From assembly GCA_023423935.1 (NCBI GenBank), contig JAFAEQ010000077.1, forward strand, positions 61,766 to 125,765: a DNA stretch of 64,000 nucleotides. Direction: 5' to 3'. The position numbers and the translations under genes were made by a program. Source of the stretch: Pseudomonadota bacterium. GTDB taxonomy: Bacteria > Pseudomonadota > Gammaproteobacteria > Steroidobacterales > Steroidobacteraceae. Shown here one piece after another: positions 36,526 to 45,415 of this stretch (position 1 is the first letter of the stretch; the number at the start of each line of letters is the position of its first letter). The notes under the pieces were generated by a model. It saw only the letters and a program-made list of their open reading frames with translations, ran no database searches and was not told the DNA's origin.

Positions 36526-37089
36526 ATGTCCTCCCTCCTCGTCATCCTGCTCAGCGCCGTTCTCGTGTGCCATTACGCACCGACGATGCTGGGTGCGCGC
36601 ATCTTCGATGACACGGACGAGTTTCGCGGGATGATCGGTATTGCCGTGGCTTCTGCGGTGCTGCTGATCGTGGTCACTCCCGTGAGCTTCGGGCTGCGCT
36701 CGGTGCTGTCGGATCTGGATGTCGAATACCTGCATGCGCTCGCGCTGCTGCTGATCATCATGACGCTGGTGCAGCTGCTCGCGCGCGTGATGCCGGTGTG
36801 GGGGTTTCGTCCGGTCGATCCTGCATTCGCGCTATTGATGTCCACGCACTGCGGCGTTTTCGGTGTCGCACTGCTGGCCGCGCGTACAGCGAGCCTCGGA
36901 CAGGCATTCTGGATGGGTCTCGGCAGTGCCACGGCTTTCGTCGTTCTGTCGCTCAGCTTTCATACGCTTCACCGGCGCATGCTGCAGGCGAACGTGCCAG
37001 TCATCTTTCGCGACGTGCCACTCGCACTCGTCACTGCGGGGCTCATGGCGCTCGCGTTGATGGGATTCACCGGACTGGTGCGCGACTGA
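36526..37089 (+). CDS. rnfA: Rnf electron transport complex subunit A
   Basis: 187-aa polytopic inner-membrane subunit (six hydrophobic segments) of the ion-pumping Rnf complex, which couples electron flow between ferredoxin and NAD to ion transport. With RnfE it forms the membrane core. It carries one conserved cysteine in THCGVFGVALLAA. It opens the operon rnfABCDGE-nth; rnfB starts 1 base after its stop. The N-terminal half is divergent relative to the enterobacterial protein. Confidence 0.88.
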   Translation: MSSLLVILLSAVLVCHYAPTMLGARIFDDTDEFRGMIGIAVASAVLLIVVTPVSFGLRSVLSDLDVEYLHALALLLIIMTLVQLLARVMPVWGFRPVDPAFALLMSTHCGVFGVALLAARTASLGQAFWMGLGSATAFVVLSLSFHTLHRRMLQANVPVIFRDVPLALVTAGLMALALMGFTGLVRD

Positions 37090-37090
37090 C

Positions 37091-37615
37091 ATGGTCACGG
37101 CACTCCTCATCGCTGCTGTGCTCGCGGCCGCGTATGTCGCGAGCCTCGCGCTGCCCTCCGTGCGCGCGCAGAGCGAGGACGCAGTCATCGAGCGCATCAA
37201 CGCAATGCTTCCTCAGACGCAATGTCGTCGCTGTACCTTCGATGGCTGCAAGCCGTACGCAAGCGCACTCGCGCGCGGCGAAGCGGACATCAATCAATGC
37301 CCTCCGGGCGGGGATGAGACTGCGCGAGCGCTGGCGCAGCTGCTGCGCCTTGAGCCCAAGTCCGTCGATCCGGCCTTCGGCGTAATGCCCGCGCGTGCCG
37401 AGGTCGCGTGGATCGACGAATCGATCTGTATCGGCTGCACGAAATGCATCCAGGCGTGTCCGGTCGATGCCATCGTCGGCGCGTCCAAGTTCATGCACAC
37501 CGTCATCGCGGATGACTGCACGGGATGCGAGCTCTGCATTCCGCCCTGCCCTGTCGATTGCATCGAGATGCGTCCCGCGCCGGCTAAGGTCCGACGCGCT
37601 GCAGTTACGGCGTGA
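37091..37615 (+). CDS. rnfB: Rnf complex ferredoxin subunit B
   Basis: 174-aa membrane-anchored iron-sulfur protein. A hydrophobic N-terminus is followed by a four-cysteine domain (QTQCRRCTFDGCKPYA then INQCPPGG) and two 4Fe-4S ferredoxin motifs, CIGCTKCIQACPVDAI and CTGCELCIPPCPVDC. It accepts electrons for the Rnf complex. Its stop overlaps the start of rnfC. Confidence 0.94.
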   Translation: MVTALLIAAVLAAAYVASLALPSVRAQSEDAVIERINAMLPQTQCRRCTFDGCKPYASALARGEADINQCPPGGDETARALAQLLRLEPKSVDPAFGVMPARAEVAWIDESICIGCTKCIQACPVDAIVGASKFMHTVIADDCTGCELCIPPCPVDCIEMRPAPAKVRRAAVTA

Positions 37616-39063
37616 GCATGCAGGCCCGTTCAGTCACGTGGTCGTTGCTGCGCGGCGGACTTCGACTCGATGGCCATAAAGAGCGCTCGACAGCCCGGCC
37701 GGTGCGCTCAGCTTCAGTTCCCCAAACCTTGCGGGTCACGCTCGATCAGCATGCGGGCGATGCGGCTATGCCTATCGTCGCCGTCGGCGATCTGGTGCAC
37801 ATGTGCCAACCCATTGCGAAGCCGGCCGGACAGATCAGCGCATGGATCCATGCCCCGGTGTCGGGTCGCGTCGCGGCGATCGAGCAGCAGCCGAGCCCAG
37901 AAGTCTCAGCTCATCCTTACATCGCCATCGAGAACGACGGCCGCGATGCACACTTTGAGCACGATCGCATCGACTACACCGCGCTGACGCCACTCGCCCT
38001 ATGCGAGCACATCGCTCGAGGCGGCATCGTTGGCCTGGGCGGCGCCGTATTTCCCACCGCCACGAAACTTCTCCAAGCCGGCAGCAAACCGCACCTGATC
38101 CTGAACGGCGCCGAATGCGAACCGTGGATCAGCTGCGACGACATGCTGATGCGTGAGCGCGCCATCGACGTGGTTCTGGGCGCGCAGGTCCTGGCGTATG
38201 CGATGAATGCCGCTGAATGCACCATCGCCATCGAAGACGATCTGACACAGGCACGCGCGGCGCTTGAAACAGCGATTGCAGGGACGAACATGCGACTCGC
38301 AGTCGTACCCAGCATCTATCCCGCAGGCGGCGAGCGTCAGTTGATCAAGGCGTTGACCGGTCGCGAGGTCCCCAGCGGCGGGCTGCCTCAGGACATCGGC
38401 ATCGTGTGCCAAAACGTCGGCACGGCAGCTGCAGTCGCACGCTGGGTCCGCGACGGACAACCGCTCATCAGCCGCATCGTTACGGTGACAGGCAGCGCAG
38501 TTCGCGAACCCTGCAATCTCGAAGCACGCATCGGCACACCGGTTGCCAGTCTCGTGGCAGATTGCGGCGGCTATGCGCAGGAAGCTGCCCAGCTCATCAT
38601 GGGTGGATCGATGATGGGCATTGCGCTCGCAAGCGATACGAACCCGCTCGTGAAAGGCACCAACTGCGTGATCCTGGCCGCAAGCGACGATCTGCATCCG
38701 CGAGGCGCGGAGATGCCGTGCATCCGTTGCGGCAACTGTTCGGTCGTGTGTCCCGCATACCTGCTGCCGCAGCAGCTGCATTGGCACGCACAAGCCGGCG
38801 ACGTGTCTGAACTCGAACGGCTCGGTCTCATGGACTGCATCGAGTGCGGCTGCTGCGATTACGTCTGCCCAAGCCAGATTCCGCTGGCCGAGCGCTTTCG
38901 GGAAGCGAAGCCTGCCGTGGCTGCGCGCTTCGACGCGCGACACGATGCCGCACGCTGGCGCGAGAGCTTCGAGTCGCGACAGCAGCGACTGGCGCGACTC
39001 GAACAGGAACAGCGCGCACGACTCGAAGAGAAGCGGCGGCAACTCGTCGGGCGCAAATCATGA
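37612..39063 (+). CDS. rnfC: Rnf complex subunit C
   Basis: 483-aa peripheral subunit with NADH and FMN sites. The glycine-rich segment GGIVGLGGAVFPTATKL is the nucleotide/flavin loop, and two 4Fe-4S motifs, CIRCGNCSVVCP and CIECGCCDYVCPSQIP, lie near residues 375 and 410. The tail is short compared with the long Ala/Lys-rich tail of E. coli RsxC. Stop overlaps the rnfD start. Confidence 0.95.
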   Translation: MSMQARSVTWSLLRGGLRLDGHKERSTARPVRSASVPQTLRVTLDQHAGDAAMPIVAVGDLVHMCQPIAKPAGQISAWIHAPVSGRVAAIEQQPSPEVSAHPYIAIENDGRDAHFEHDRIDYTALTPLALCEHIARGGIVGLGGAVFPTATKLLQAGSKPHLILNGAECEPWISCDDMLMRERAIDVVLGAQVLAYAMNAAECTIAIEDDLTQARAALETAIAGTNMRLAVVPSIYPAGGERQLIKALTGREVPSGGLPQDIGIVCQNVGTAAAVARWVRDGQPLISRIVTVTGSAVREPCNLEARIGTPVASLVADCGGYAQEAAQLIMGGSMMGIALASDTNPLVKGTNCVILAASDDLHPRGAEMPCIRCGNCSVVCPAYLLPQQLHWHAQAGDVSELERLGLMDCIECGCCDYVCPSQIPLAERFREAKPAVAARFDARHDAARWRESFESRQQRLARLEQEQRARLEEKRRQLVGRKS

Positions 39064-40103
39064 TGGCCGGTTCCGTGAATGCGATGCCACCGCACGTCGT
39101 AGCCCCGAGCAGTGTCGGCCAGGTGATGCGCACCGTCATCTATGCATTGCTGCCCGCGATTGCTCTGCATCTCTGGTTCTTCGGCCCAGGGCTTGCGATC
39201 CAGATCCTGCTCGCGATCGTCGCGGCACTCGCTTCGGAAGCTTTAGCGCTGCGTTTACGCGGTCAGCCGATCGCCAGATATCTGAGTGACTTCAGCGCCG
39301 TCATCACTGCCATCCTGATTGCGATGTGCCTGCCGCCGCTTTCACCCTGGTGGCTCGTCGTGAGCGGCACGGCCTTTGCGATTCTGCTCGCGAAACATCT
39401 CTACGGCGGACTTGGCTCTAATCCGTTCAATCCCGCCATGGTCGGCTATGCGGTGCTGCTCGTGTCATTCCCGGCTGAGCTCACGCGCTGGACGGCACCG
39501 CACATCGCGGAACTGCAATCGCAGTCGCTGAGCCTTGCGGAGACGCTCCAGACGATCTTCACGGGCCATCTGCCTGACCGGCTGCAGTGGGATGCAATCA
39601 CCTCGCCCACGCCGCTGAATGCGTTGCGGACCGGACTTGCGATGGGCCACACGATGGAAGAAGCCATCGACAATCCCGTGTTCGGCGTTCTGGGCGGACG
39701 CGGCTGGGAGTGGATCAACGTCGCGATCCTTGCGGGCGGAGCGTGGCTCATGGCGTTGCGCATCGTGCGTTGGCATACGCCAGTAGCGATGCTCGCGGGC
39801 CTTACGATTCCGGCTGCGGTCATGTATGCCGTGGATCCTGGAGCATACCCAGGGCCGATGTTTCATCTCACGGCCGGCGCCACCATGCTGGGTGCATTCT
39901 TCATCGCGACGGACCCGGTGTCGTCCGCCACGAGTGAGCGAGGCAAGCTCGTGTACGGCGCGGGTATCGGCTTCATCACCTATGTGATCCGCACCTGGGG
40001 CGGTTATCCGGACGGGGTAGCCTTTGCAGTGCTGATGATGAATCTGGCCGTGCCGCTCATAGATCGCTTCACCGTGCCGCGTATCTATGGTCACTCGCGC
40101 TGA
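39060..40103 (+). CDS. rnfD: Rnf complex subunit D
   Basis: 347-aa membrane subunit with about nine hydrophobic segments. The covalent FMN site is probably the threonine of TAGATMLGAFFIATDP near residue 285, and the NQR/RNF family segment GGLGSNPFNPAMVGYAVL is present. I chose the ATG at 39060, which overlaps the rnfC stop; an ATG at 39063 follows directly. The end overlaps rnfG by 17 bases. Confidence 0.94.
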   Translation: MMAGSVNAMPPHVVAPSSVGQVMRTVIYALLPAIALHLWFFGPGLAIQILLAIVAALASEALALRLRGQPIARYLSDFSAVITAILIAMCLPPLSPWWLVVSGTAFAILLAKHLYGGLGSNPFNPAMVGYAVLLVSFPAELTRWTAPHIAELQSQSLSLAETLQTIFTGHLPDRLQWDAITSPTPLNALRTGLAMGHTMEEAIDNPVFGVLGGRGWEWINVAILAGGAWLMALRIVRWHTPVAMLAGLTIPAAVMYAVDPGAYPGPMFHLTAGATMLGAFFIATDPVSSATSERGKLVYGAGIGFITYVIRTWGGYPDGVAFAVLMMNLAVPLIDRFTVPRIYGHSR

Positions 40104-40731
40104 AGCTTCACGCAGCGAACGCCTGCGCGTAGCGGCGATCATCATCGCAGCAGCCGTCGTGCTCGCCGCCATCATCTCGCTCGTGGCAGGCGCAACGCGC
40201 GAGCGGATCCAGCGCAACGAGCAGGCGTGGTTGCAGCAACGTCTGGATGCACTCATCGCACCGACGATGCACGACAACGATCTGCTGACCGACCGAATCG
40301 TGGTGAGCTCGCCCGACATGCTCGGCACGGACGCACCGGTGACGATCTTCCGTGCGCGGTTGCGCGGTGAGCCGGTCGCCGCCGTGCTGTACACGGTCGC
40401 GCCCGATGGCTATCAGGCACCGATCGAGATGCTCGTCGCGATCGCGCATGACGGCACCTTGATCGGCGTACAGATCGTGCGGCACCGCGAAACCCAGGGG
40501 CTGGGTGATCAATTCGAGAACCGCCGCGCCGATTGGTTGAGCGCCTTCAAAGGCCTGTCGTTGAACGATCCGCCGCAACAGCGCTGGAGCGTACGCAAGG
40601 ATGGCGGCGACTTCGATGAGTTCACCGGCGCGACGATCACGCCGCGGGCCATCGTGCGAGCCACGCGACGCGCGCTCGAATACCATGCGGCGCGTCGCGA
40701 TTCGATCTTCGCAACGCCTTCGGCGGATTGA
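40087..40731 (+). CDS. rnfG: Rnf complex subunit G
   Basis: 214-aa subunit with one N-terminal membrane anchor and a periplasmic FMN-binding domain. Covalent FMN attachment is expected at the threonine of DEFTGATITPRAIV (SGAT-type motif) near residue 183. The ATG at 40087 lies inside the rnfD end. The stop overlaps a possible TTG start of rnfE. Confidence 0.94.
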   Translation: MVTRAEASRSERLRVAAIIIAAAVVLAAIISLVAGATRERIQRNEQAWLQQRLDALIAPTMHDNDLLTDRIVVSSPDMLGTDAPVTIFRARLRGEPVAAVLYTVAPDGYQAPIEMLVAIAHDGTLIGVQIVRHRETQGLGDQFENRRADWLSAFKGLSLNDPPQQRWSVRKDGGDFDEFTGATITPRAIVRATRRALEYHAARRDSIFATPSAD

Positions 40732-40739
40732 GCGCACCC

Positions 40740-41354
40740 ATGCCCGTCTTCAACATCAGAACACGTGCGTCCCGGCTGCAGTGGCTTGCGATTGCACTTG
40801 TGCCCGCGATTGCCGTGAGCGACTGGACGGTGAATGCTGTCAGCCTCGCCTGCAGCGTGCTCGCCGCCTCGATCGTGGCCGTCATTACCCGCGTGGCCGT
40901 CGTGCGGTTGCCGCTCGAAGCACGCTGGCCGCTGAGCGTGATGATCTCTGTCGCTCTGATGAGCTGCATCGCACTCATGATCAATGCGTTGTGGCATCCG
41001 CTCTATGCCGTGCTCAACGTGTTCGTGCTGCTGTTCGCGGCGAATCTGGCCATTCACAGCGAATCCGTCGACGGTTCGAAATCCATCGCTCAGGGCGTAC
41101 GCGCAGGCATCGGCATCGCGCTCGCATTTCTGGTGCTGGGAATCGTGCGCGAAGCGGTTGGGCACGGCTCGTTCCTGAGCGGCGCCGCGGAAACGCTCGG
41201 TGCCTGGATGAGCGGCCTGGAGATACAGTTCTTCCGCGCGGATCGGGGCTTTCTGCTTGCGATGCTGCCGCCCGGCGCCTTCATCGCCACGGGATTTCTG
41301 CTCGCAGCTCGCAACTGGTGGGAACAGCATCGGCATGAATCGACAAAAGATTGA
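40740..41354 (+). CDS. rnfE: Rnf complex subunit E
   Basis: 204-aa polytopic membrane subunit pairing with RnfA. It shows six hydrophobic segments and the family loop NALWHPLYAVLNVFVLL. Two starts are possible: ATG at 40740 (used), or TTG at 40728, which overlaps the rnfG stop and adds four residues. The nth start lies 20 bases inside the rnfE end. E. coli has the same rnfE-nth order. Confidence 0.88.
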   Translation: MPVFNIRTRASRLQWLAIALVPAIAVSDWTVNAVSLACSVLAASIVAVITRVAVVRLPLEARWPLSVMISVALMSCIALMINALWHPLYAVLNVFVLLFAANLAIHSESVDGSKSIAQGVRAGIGIALAFLVLGIVREAVGHGSFLSGAAETLGAWMSGLEIQFFRADRGFLLAMLPPGAFIATGFLLAARNWWEQHRHESTKD

Positions 41355-42054
41355 AGAAATCTTCCGCCGCCTGCGCGCGGCACGGCCGCATCCGACAACC
41401 GAGCTCGAATATCGCACGCCCTTCGAACTGCTCATTGCGGTAATCCTGTCGGCGCAGGCGACCGACAAGAGCGTCAATCTCGCCACGCGTGTGCTCTATC
41501 AGCACGCCAATACACCGCAAGCCATTCTCGCGCTCGGCGTCGAGGGCCTTTCGCAGTACATCCGTACCATCGGGCTCTTCAACACCAAGGCAAAAAATGT
41601 CATCGAGACCTGCCGGCTGCTGATCGAACGTCACGGCGGCGAAGTCCCCGAATCGCGCGAAGCACTCGAAGCGCTGCCCGGCGTCGGCCGCAAGACGGCC
41701 AACGTGATCCTGAATACCGCCTTTGGCCATCCGACGATCGCGGTCGACACGCACATTTTCCGTGTCGCCAATCGCACGGGCATCGCGCGCGGCAAAGACG
41801 TCCGCGAAGTCGAAGACAAACTCCTCAAGGTGGTCCCCGACGAATTCAAGCGGGACGCCCACCACTGGCTCATCCTCCACGGCCGCTACATCTGCCTTGC
41901 GCGCAAACCGGGCTGCCCGGAGTGTCCGATCGTGGATCTGTGCGAGTTCAAGGAAAAAACGAAGCCGGAGGAGACATCCAGAGTCACCGCAAAGAAAACC
42001 AAAATCGCAAAACAGATCAGAGAGAGCGCACGCAAGCGACAGGTCAAAAGTTAA
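41335..42054 (+). CDS. nth: Endonuclease III
   Basis: 239-aa DNA glycosylase/AP lyase that removes oxidised pyrimidines. The helix-hairpin-helix is LPGVGRKTANVILN with the catalytic lysine in the hairpin, the catalytic aspartate follows in AVDTHIFRVANR, and the 4Fe-4S ligands are C-X6-C-X2-C-X5-C in CLARKPGCPECPIVDLC. A Lys/Arg-rich tail of about 30 residues extends past the usual end (E. coli Nth is 211 aa). ATG at 41335 overlaps rnfE. Confidence 0.96.
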   Translation: MNRQKIEEIFRRLRAARPHPTTELEYRTPFELLIAVILSAQATDKSVNLATRVLYQHANTPQAILALGVEGLSQYIRTIGLFNTKAKNVIETCRLLIERHGGEVPESREALEALPGVGRKTANVILNTAFGHPTIAVDTHIFRVANRTGIARGKDVREVEDKLLKVVPDEFKRDAHHWLILHGRYICLARKPGCPECPIVDLCEFKEKTKPEETSRVTAKKTKIAKQIRESARKRQVKS

Positions 42055-42084
42055 GAACTCGCCGACGATCAGTACGCGACAGAT

Positions 42085-42120
42085 TTATGTGTTCTTTGTG
42101 ATCTTTGTGGTTACTCTTTC
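42085..42120. repeat. Family H (TTTGTGATC) repeat
   Basis: TGTGTTCTTTGTGATCTTTG followed by TGGTTACTCTTTC. The same consensus recurs at 51995-52056 and, inverted, at 51838-51880. The next gene starts 6 bases after it. Confidence 0.75.
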
Positions 42121-42125
42121 AACCC

Positions 42126-42563
42126 ATGCCCTTCTTCGACACACAATCCAGAGACCAACTCCGCAACGTCTACATCGAGGCGTGGCGCAAGCGGCGCGAA
42201 GGTCTGCCGATGGAGCCGGTCGAGGCTCAGGTAGCGGATGTCATCGAACTGCATCCCGAGTATCAGGCGGCGCTGACGAAGCGCGAGAGCGTGCTCGATC
42301 GCGACTACACCCCGGAAGGCGGCCAATCGAATCCATTCCTGCACATGGGACTGCATCTGGCCGTGCGCGATCAGCTCGCCACCAACCGGCCCTTCGGCAT
42401 CAGGCAGGCGTTCGAGAACGTGGTGAAACGCACCGGAGATGCACACGACGCCGAGCATCAACTGATCGAATGTCTGGCAGAGACGCTGTGGGAAGCACAG
42501 CGCGCGGGATTGCCGCCGGACGAAACGCTCTATCTCGAGCGCGTGCGGCAACTCACTCGCTGA
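42126..42563 (+). CDS. DUF1841 protein
   Basis: 145-aa soluble protein with the DUF1841 features SRDQLRNVYIEAW at the start, NPFLHMGLHLAVRDQ in the middle and the C-terminal HQLIECLAETLWEAQR helix. The family often lies near nth in gammaproteobacteria and has no assigned function; conserved histidines (about residues 76, 79 and 117) could bind a metal, which is inference. ATG at 42126 (MPFFDTQ) is preferred to the longer frame, whose extra residues are encoded by the repeat. Confidence 0.85.
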   Translation: MPFFDTQSRDQLRNVYIEAWRKRREGLPMEPVEAQVADVIELHPEYQAALTKRESVLDRDYTPEGGQSNPFLHMGLHLAVRDQLATNRPFGIRQAFENVVKRTGDAHDAEHQLIECLAETLWEAQRAGLPPDETLYLERVRQLTR

Positions 42564-42576
42564 CAGAACACGGACT

Positions 42577-43032
42577 GCCGCAAAGACCGCAAAAAGGAGC
42601 GAATCTTATGGGTCCGACTTTAGTCGGGCATCTCTCGTTCGGCTAAAGCCGAACCCACAGCGGATGGATGCATCAACCGCCGAGGGCGAGGAAAGAAAAT
42701 CTCCTGTGGGTCCGACTTTAGTCGGACATCTCTTGTTCGGCTAAAGCCGAACCCACAGTGAAGGGGAGCCACCGCCTCTGGCGGGAGAGCAACCTTCCGG
42801 TGGGTCCTGCCCTCCCCGTCTCCCACGTTCTACGAATTATTTTTTGCGGTCTTTGCGGCCAGTCTTTCTTCTGGCTAGCGGACTAACCAACTAGTTGGCT
42901 AGCTGGGAACCCCACAGCTCCTGCCCTTCCCATCTCTCCCCACGTTACGAGTTCTTTTTTGCGGTCTTTGCGGCCACTTTTTCTCGGCTTGGCTAGCGCC
43001 CCAGCCGACCAGTTGGCTAGCTGCCTAGTGAG
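42577..43032. repeat. Composite modular repeat (families A, D and E)
   Basis: A family A arm at 42577-42597 faces inverted copies at 42839-42860 and 42953-42975. Inside are two family D double hairpins (42608-42659 and 42705-42758: GGTCCGACTTTAGTCGG, then TTCGGCTAAAGCCGAACCCA). Between and after the A copies are family E CTAG arms (42873-42904, 42985-43030). A purine-rich module (inverse of AACGTGGGAGA...) recurs at about 42790-42836 and 42910-42950. No gene is visible in these 456 bases. Confidence 0.85.
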
Positions 43033-43647
43033 CTAAAACCTTGGCGGCCCTTCCGGCGCCCAGGTATGTCCGTTGCCGGCCTCTGCGAGCGGAATGCATG
43101 CGCGCCACGCGCCTGGCACTGGGTTGTATTGCAGCACCTGGGAAGCGCCGACTTCGGAGGTGAAGTAACCCAGCAGCGCCATTTCCTTGGTCATGAGAAT
43201 GAAAGGACGGCGCGCGGCAGGATTGGGCTCGGTGTCCGCTCGTTCCCGCTCGAGCGCTTCCTGGTGAAATTTCTGTACCAGCTCGGTCCGTTGCGACGGA
43301 TCGAGCTCGATGAATGCTTTCTTGTACGAATCCTTCGCGGCTTCATCGAAAATCTTCAGTCCGTTGATGTAGCGCTCCTGTGCCTGCTTGTCATAGACGT
43401 CGTTGAGCATCTTGTCGATGAACTCAGGAATGCCGACGTCCTTCGCACCTGGGGTATCGGTTCGCGGAATGATGATCTCGGCGACTTCGGCGACGAGAGC
43501 GCCCTGCTCTTCGCTCAGAAAAGCAGGCTTCCATCCCGGCGCGCTCTGCTTCGCGGAGCATCCGCTCATGAGTCCGAGGATGGCGGGCGCGGAGACCGCA
43601 CCGCCCATGAGATACGCAACTTGCTGGAGGAGTTCGCGACGATTCAT
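43033..43647 (-). CDS. Gluconate 2-dehydrogenase subunit 3-type protein
   Basis: 204-aa exported small subunit of a membrane GMC dehydrogenase. The N-terminus MNRRELLQQVAYLMGG has twin arginines, and the hydrophobic stretch ends in a lipobox-like LMSGC (Cys about 30), so it is probably exported by Tat and lipid-anchored. The body matches the gluconate_2-dh3 family (EVAEIIIPRTDTPGAKDVGI). ATG at 43645-43647; the open frame reaches further upstream into the GMC gene. It is downstream of the catalytic subunit with 11 bases spacing. Confidence 0.88.
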   Translation of the reverse strand: MNRRELLQQVAYLMGGAVSAPAILGLMSGCSAKQSAPGWKPAFLSEEQGALVAEVAEIIIPRTDTPGAKDVGIPEFIDKMLNDVYDKQAQERYINGLKIFDEAAKDSYKKAFIELDPSQRTELVQKFHQEALERERADTEPNPAARRPFILMTKEMALLGYFTSEVGASQVLQYNPVPGAWRACIPLAEAGNGHTWAPEGPPRF

Positions 43648-43658
43648 GGGATGAGCCT

Positions 43659-45353
43659 TCAGATGTCCATGCGCTTGAGTTCTTCGACCGCGTGATTCGC
43701 GGCGCGCGCGGTCAGCGCCATGTAGGTCAGCGAGGGGTTCTGGCATGCCGAGGAGGTCATGCAGGAACCGTCGGTGACATACACGTTCTTGCACGCGTGA
43801 ACCTGATTCCACTTGTTGAGTACGGACGTCTTCGGGTCCTTGCCCATGCGCGCCGTGCCCATCTCATGGATACCGATGCCGACGCCGGCCAATCGATCGT
43901 GCGACTTCACATCCTTGCAGCCGGCCGCCTCCAGCATCTCGGCGGCATCGTTTGCCATGTCCTTGCGCATGCGCATCTCGTTCTCGCGCAGCTCCGCGTC
44001 GAACGCCAGAACCGGCAGTCCGAATTTGTCCTTGCGGCTGCGATCAATCGTCACGCGATTATCGTGATTCGGAAGCATCTCGCCAAACCCGCCCATGTTG
44101 GCGTACCAGGGACCGGGATTCTGCGCCTGCTGTTTCAGAGACTCGCCGAGCGCCTCGTCGTTGAGCAACGATGTCCAGGCTCCGCGGCTTGCACCGCCCT
44201 GATAGCCGAAGCCACGCAGATAATCGCGCTTGTCGTTGCCGATGTTGCGATAACGGGGAATGTAGAAGCCGTTCGGCCGACGGCCGAAGTAATACATGTC
44301 CTCGAAGCCTTCCCAGCGGCCCGTCGCGCCCGCGTTGAGATGGTGATCCATGATGTTGCAGCCGAGCTCGCCGCTGTCGTTGCCGAAGCCATTCGGGAAG
44401 CGGCTCGAAAGCGAGTTCAGCATGATGAACGCCGAACCGAAGGTCGAAGCACACAGGAAGATGACCTTCGCGAAGAAGTCGGTCGTTGCACCTGTCTCGG
44501 CATCGAGGACTCGCACGCCCGAAGCACGCTGATTCTTCTCGTCATAGATGATCTCGTAGACGATCGAGTTCGGACGCAACGTCATGTTGCCGGTGCGCTC
44601 GGCGGAGGGCAGCGTGCTCGAGTTGCTGCTGAAGTACGCACCGAACGGACAGCCGCGGATGCACATGTTGCGGTACTGACAGGTCGCGCGCTGAGGGCTC
44701 TCGTTGTGCATGAGCGGCGCTGTCATATGCGCGGTGCGACCGATGGTCAGCGTGCGACCGAACTTCTCCTTGATGCGCGACTTGAGCTGCAGCTCGACGC
44801 AGTTCAGGTCCATGCCGGGCAGGAACTGTCCATCGGGCAATTGCGGCAGGCCCTCGGCCGTACCGCTCACACCGATGAAGCGCTCCACATGGTCGTACCA
44901 GGGCGCGAGATCCTGATAGCGGATCGGCCAGTCGACGCCGACCCCATCCTTCGCGTTCGCCTCGAAATCCATCTGGCTCCAGCGATAGCTCTGGCGGCCC
45001 CAGGTGAGCGAACGTCCACCCACGTGATAACCGCGCATCCAGTCGAAGCGCTTGATCTCGGTATAGGGATTGTCGACGTCATCGACGAACCAGTGCTTGC
45101 TCGCCTGGGTGATCGTGTAGCCGGTGCGGGCCTGCACGTCCTGTCGAGCCTGCTCATCCCGGGACAGACGTCCGCCGTATGGCATCTCCCACGGCGCTGA
45201 AGTCGCAGTGGGATATTCCCCATGCTTCACCATCCGCCCGCGATCCAGCACGAGCGTTTTCAGGCCTTTTTCCGTGAGTTCTTTAGCCGCCCATCCGCCG
45301 CTGATGCCCGTGCCTACAACGATGGCGTCGTACGAATTGTTTTCCATGCTCAC
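43659..45353 (-). CDS. GMC-family FAD-dependent dehydrogenase
   Basis: 564-aa catalytic subunit related to gluconate 2-dehydrogenase and other periplasmic sugar or polyol dehydrogenases. The FAD loop is AIVVGTGISGGWAAKELTEK (residues about 10-30). A cysteine-rich segment, CQYRNMCIRGCPFGAY near residue 236, resembles the 3Fe-4S-binding loop of such enzymes, and the C-terminal GMC motif MGTARMGKDPKTSVL is present. It has no signal peptide of its own; the small subunit could carry it out by Tat. No cytochrome c subunit is nearby, so the electron acceptor is unknown. Confidence 0.9.
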   Translation of the reverse strand: MSMENNSYDAIVVGTGISGGWAAKELTEKGLKTLVLDRGRMVKHGEYPTATSAPWEMPYGGRLSRDEQARQDVQARTGYTITQASKHWFVDDVDNPYTEIKRFDWMRGYHVGGRSLTWGRQSYRWSQMDFEANAKDGVGVDWPIRYQDLAPWYDHVERFIGVSGTAEGLPQLPDGQFLPGMDLNCVELQLKSRIKEKFGRTLTIGRTAHMTAPLMHNESPQRATCQYRNMCIRGCPFGAYFSSNSSTLPSAERTGNMTLRPNSIVYEIIYDEKNQRASGVRVLDAETGATTDFFAKVIFLCASTFGSAFIMLNSLSSRFPNGFGNDSGELGCNIMDHHLNAGATGRWEGFEDMYYFGRRPNGFYIPRYRNIGNDKRDYLRGFGYQGGASRGAWTSLLNDEALGESLKQQAQNPGPWYANMGGFGEMLPNHDNRVTIDRSRKDKFGLPVLAFDAELRENEMRMRKDMANDAAEMLEAAGCKDVKSHDRLAGVGIGIHEMGTARMGKDPKTSVLNKWNQVHACKNVYVTDGSCMTSSACQNPSLTYMALTARAANHAVEELKRMDI

Positions 45354-45415
45354 CCCTGAGTGGACCGTCGGACTTTAACGCGAATGATCGCCACAGCAGA
45401 AGCACTGCTTTACGT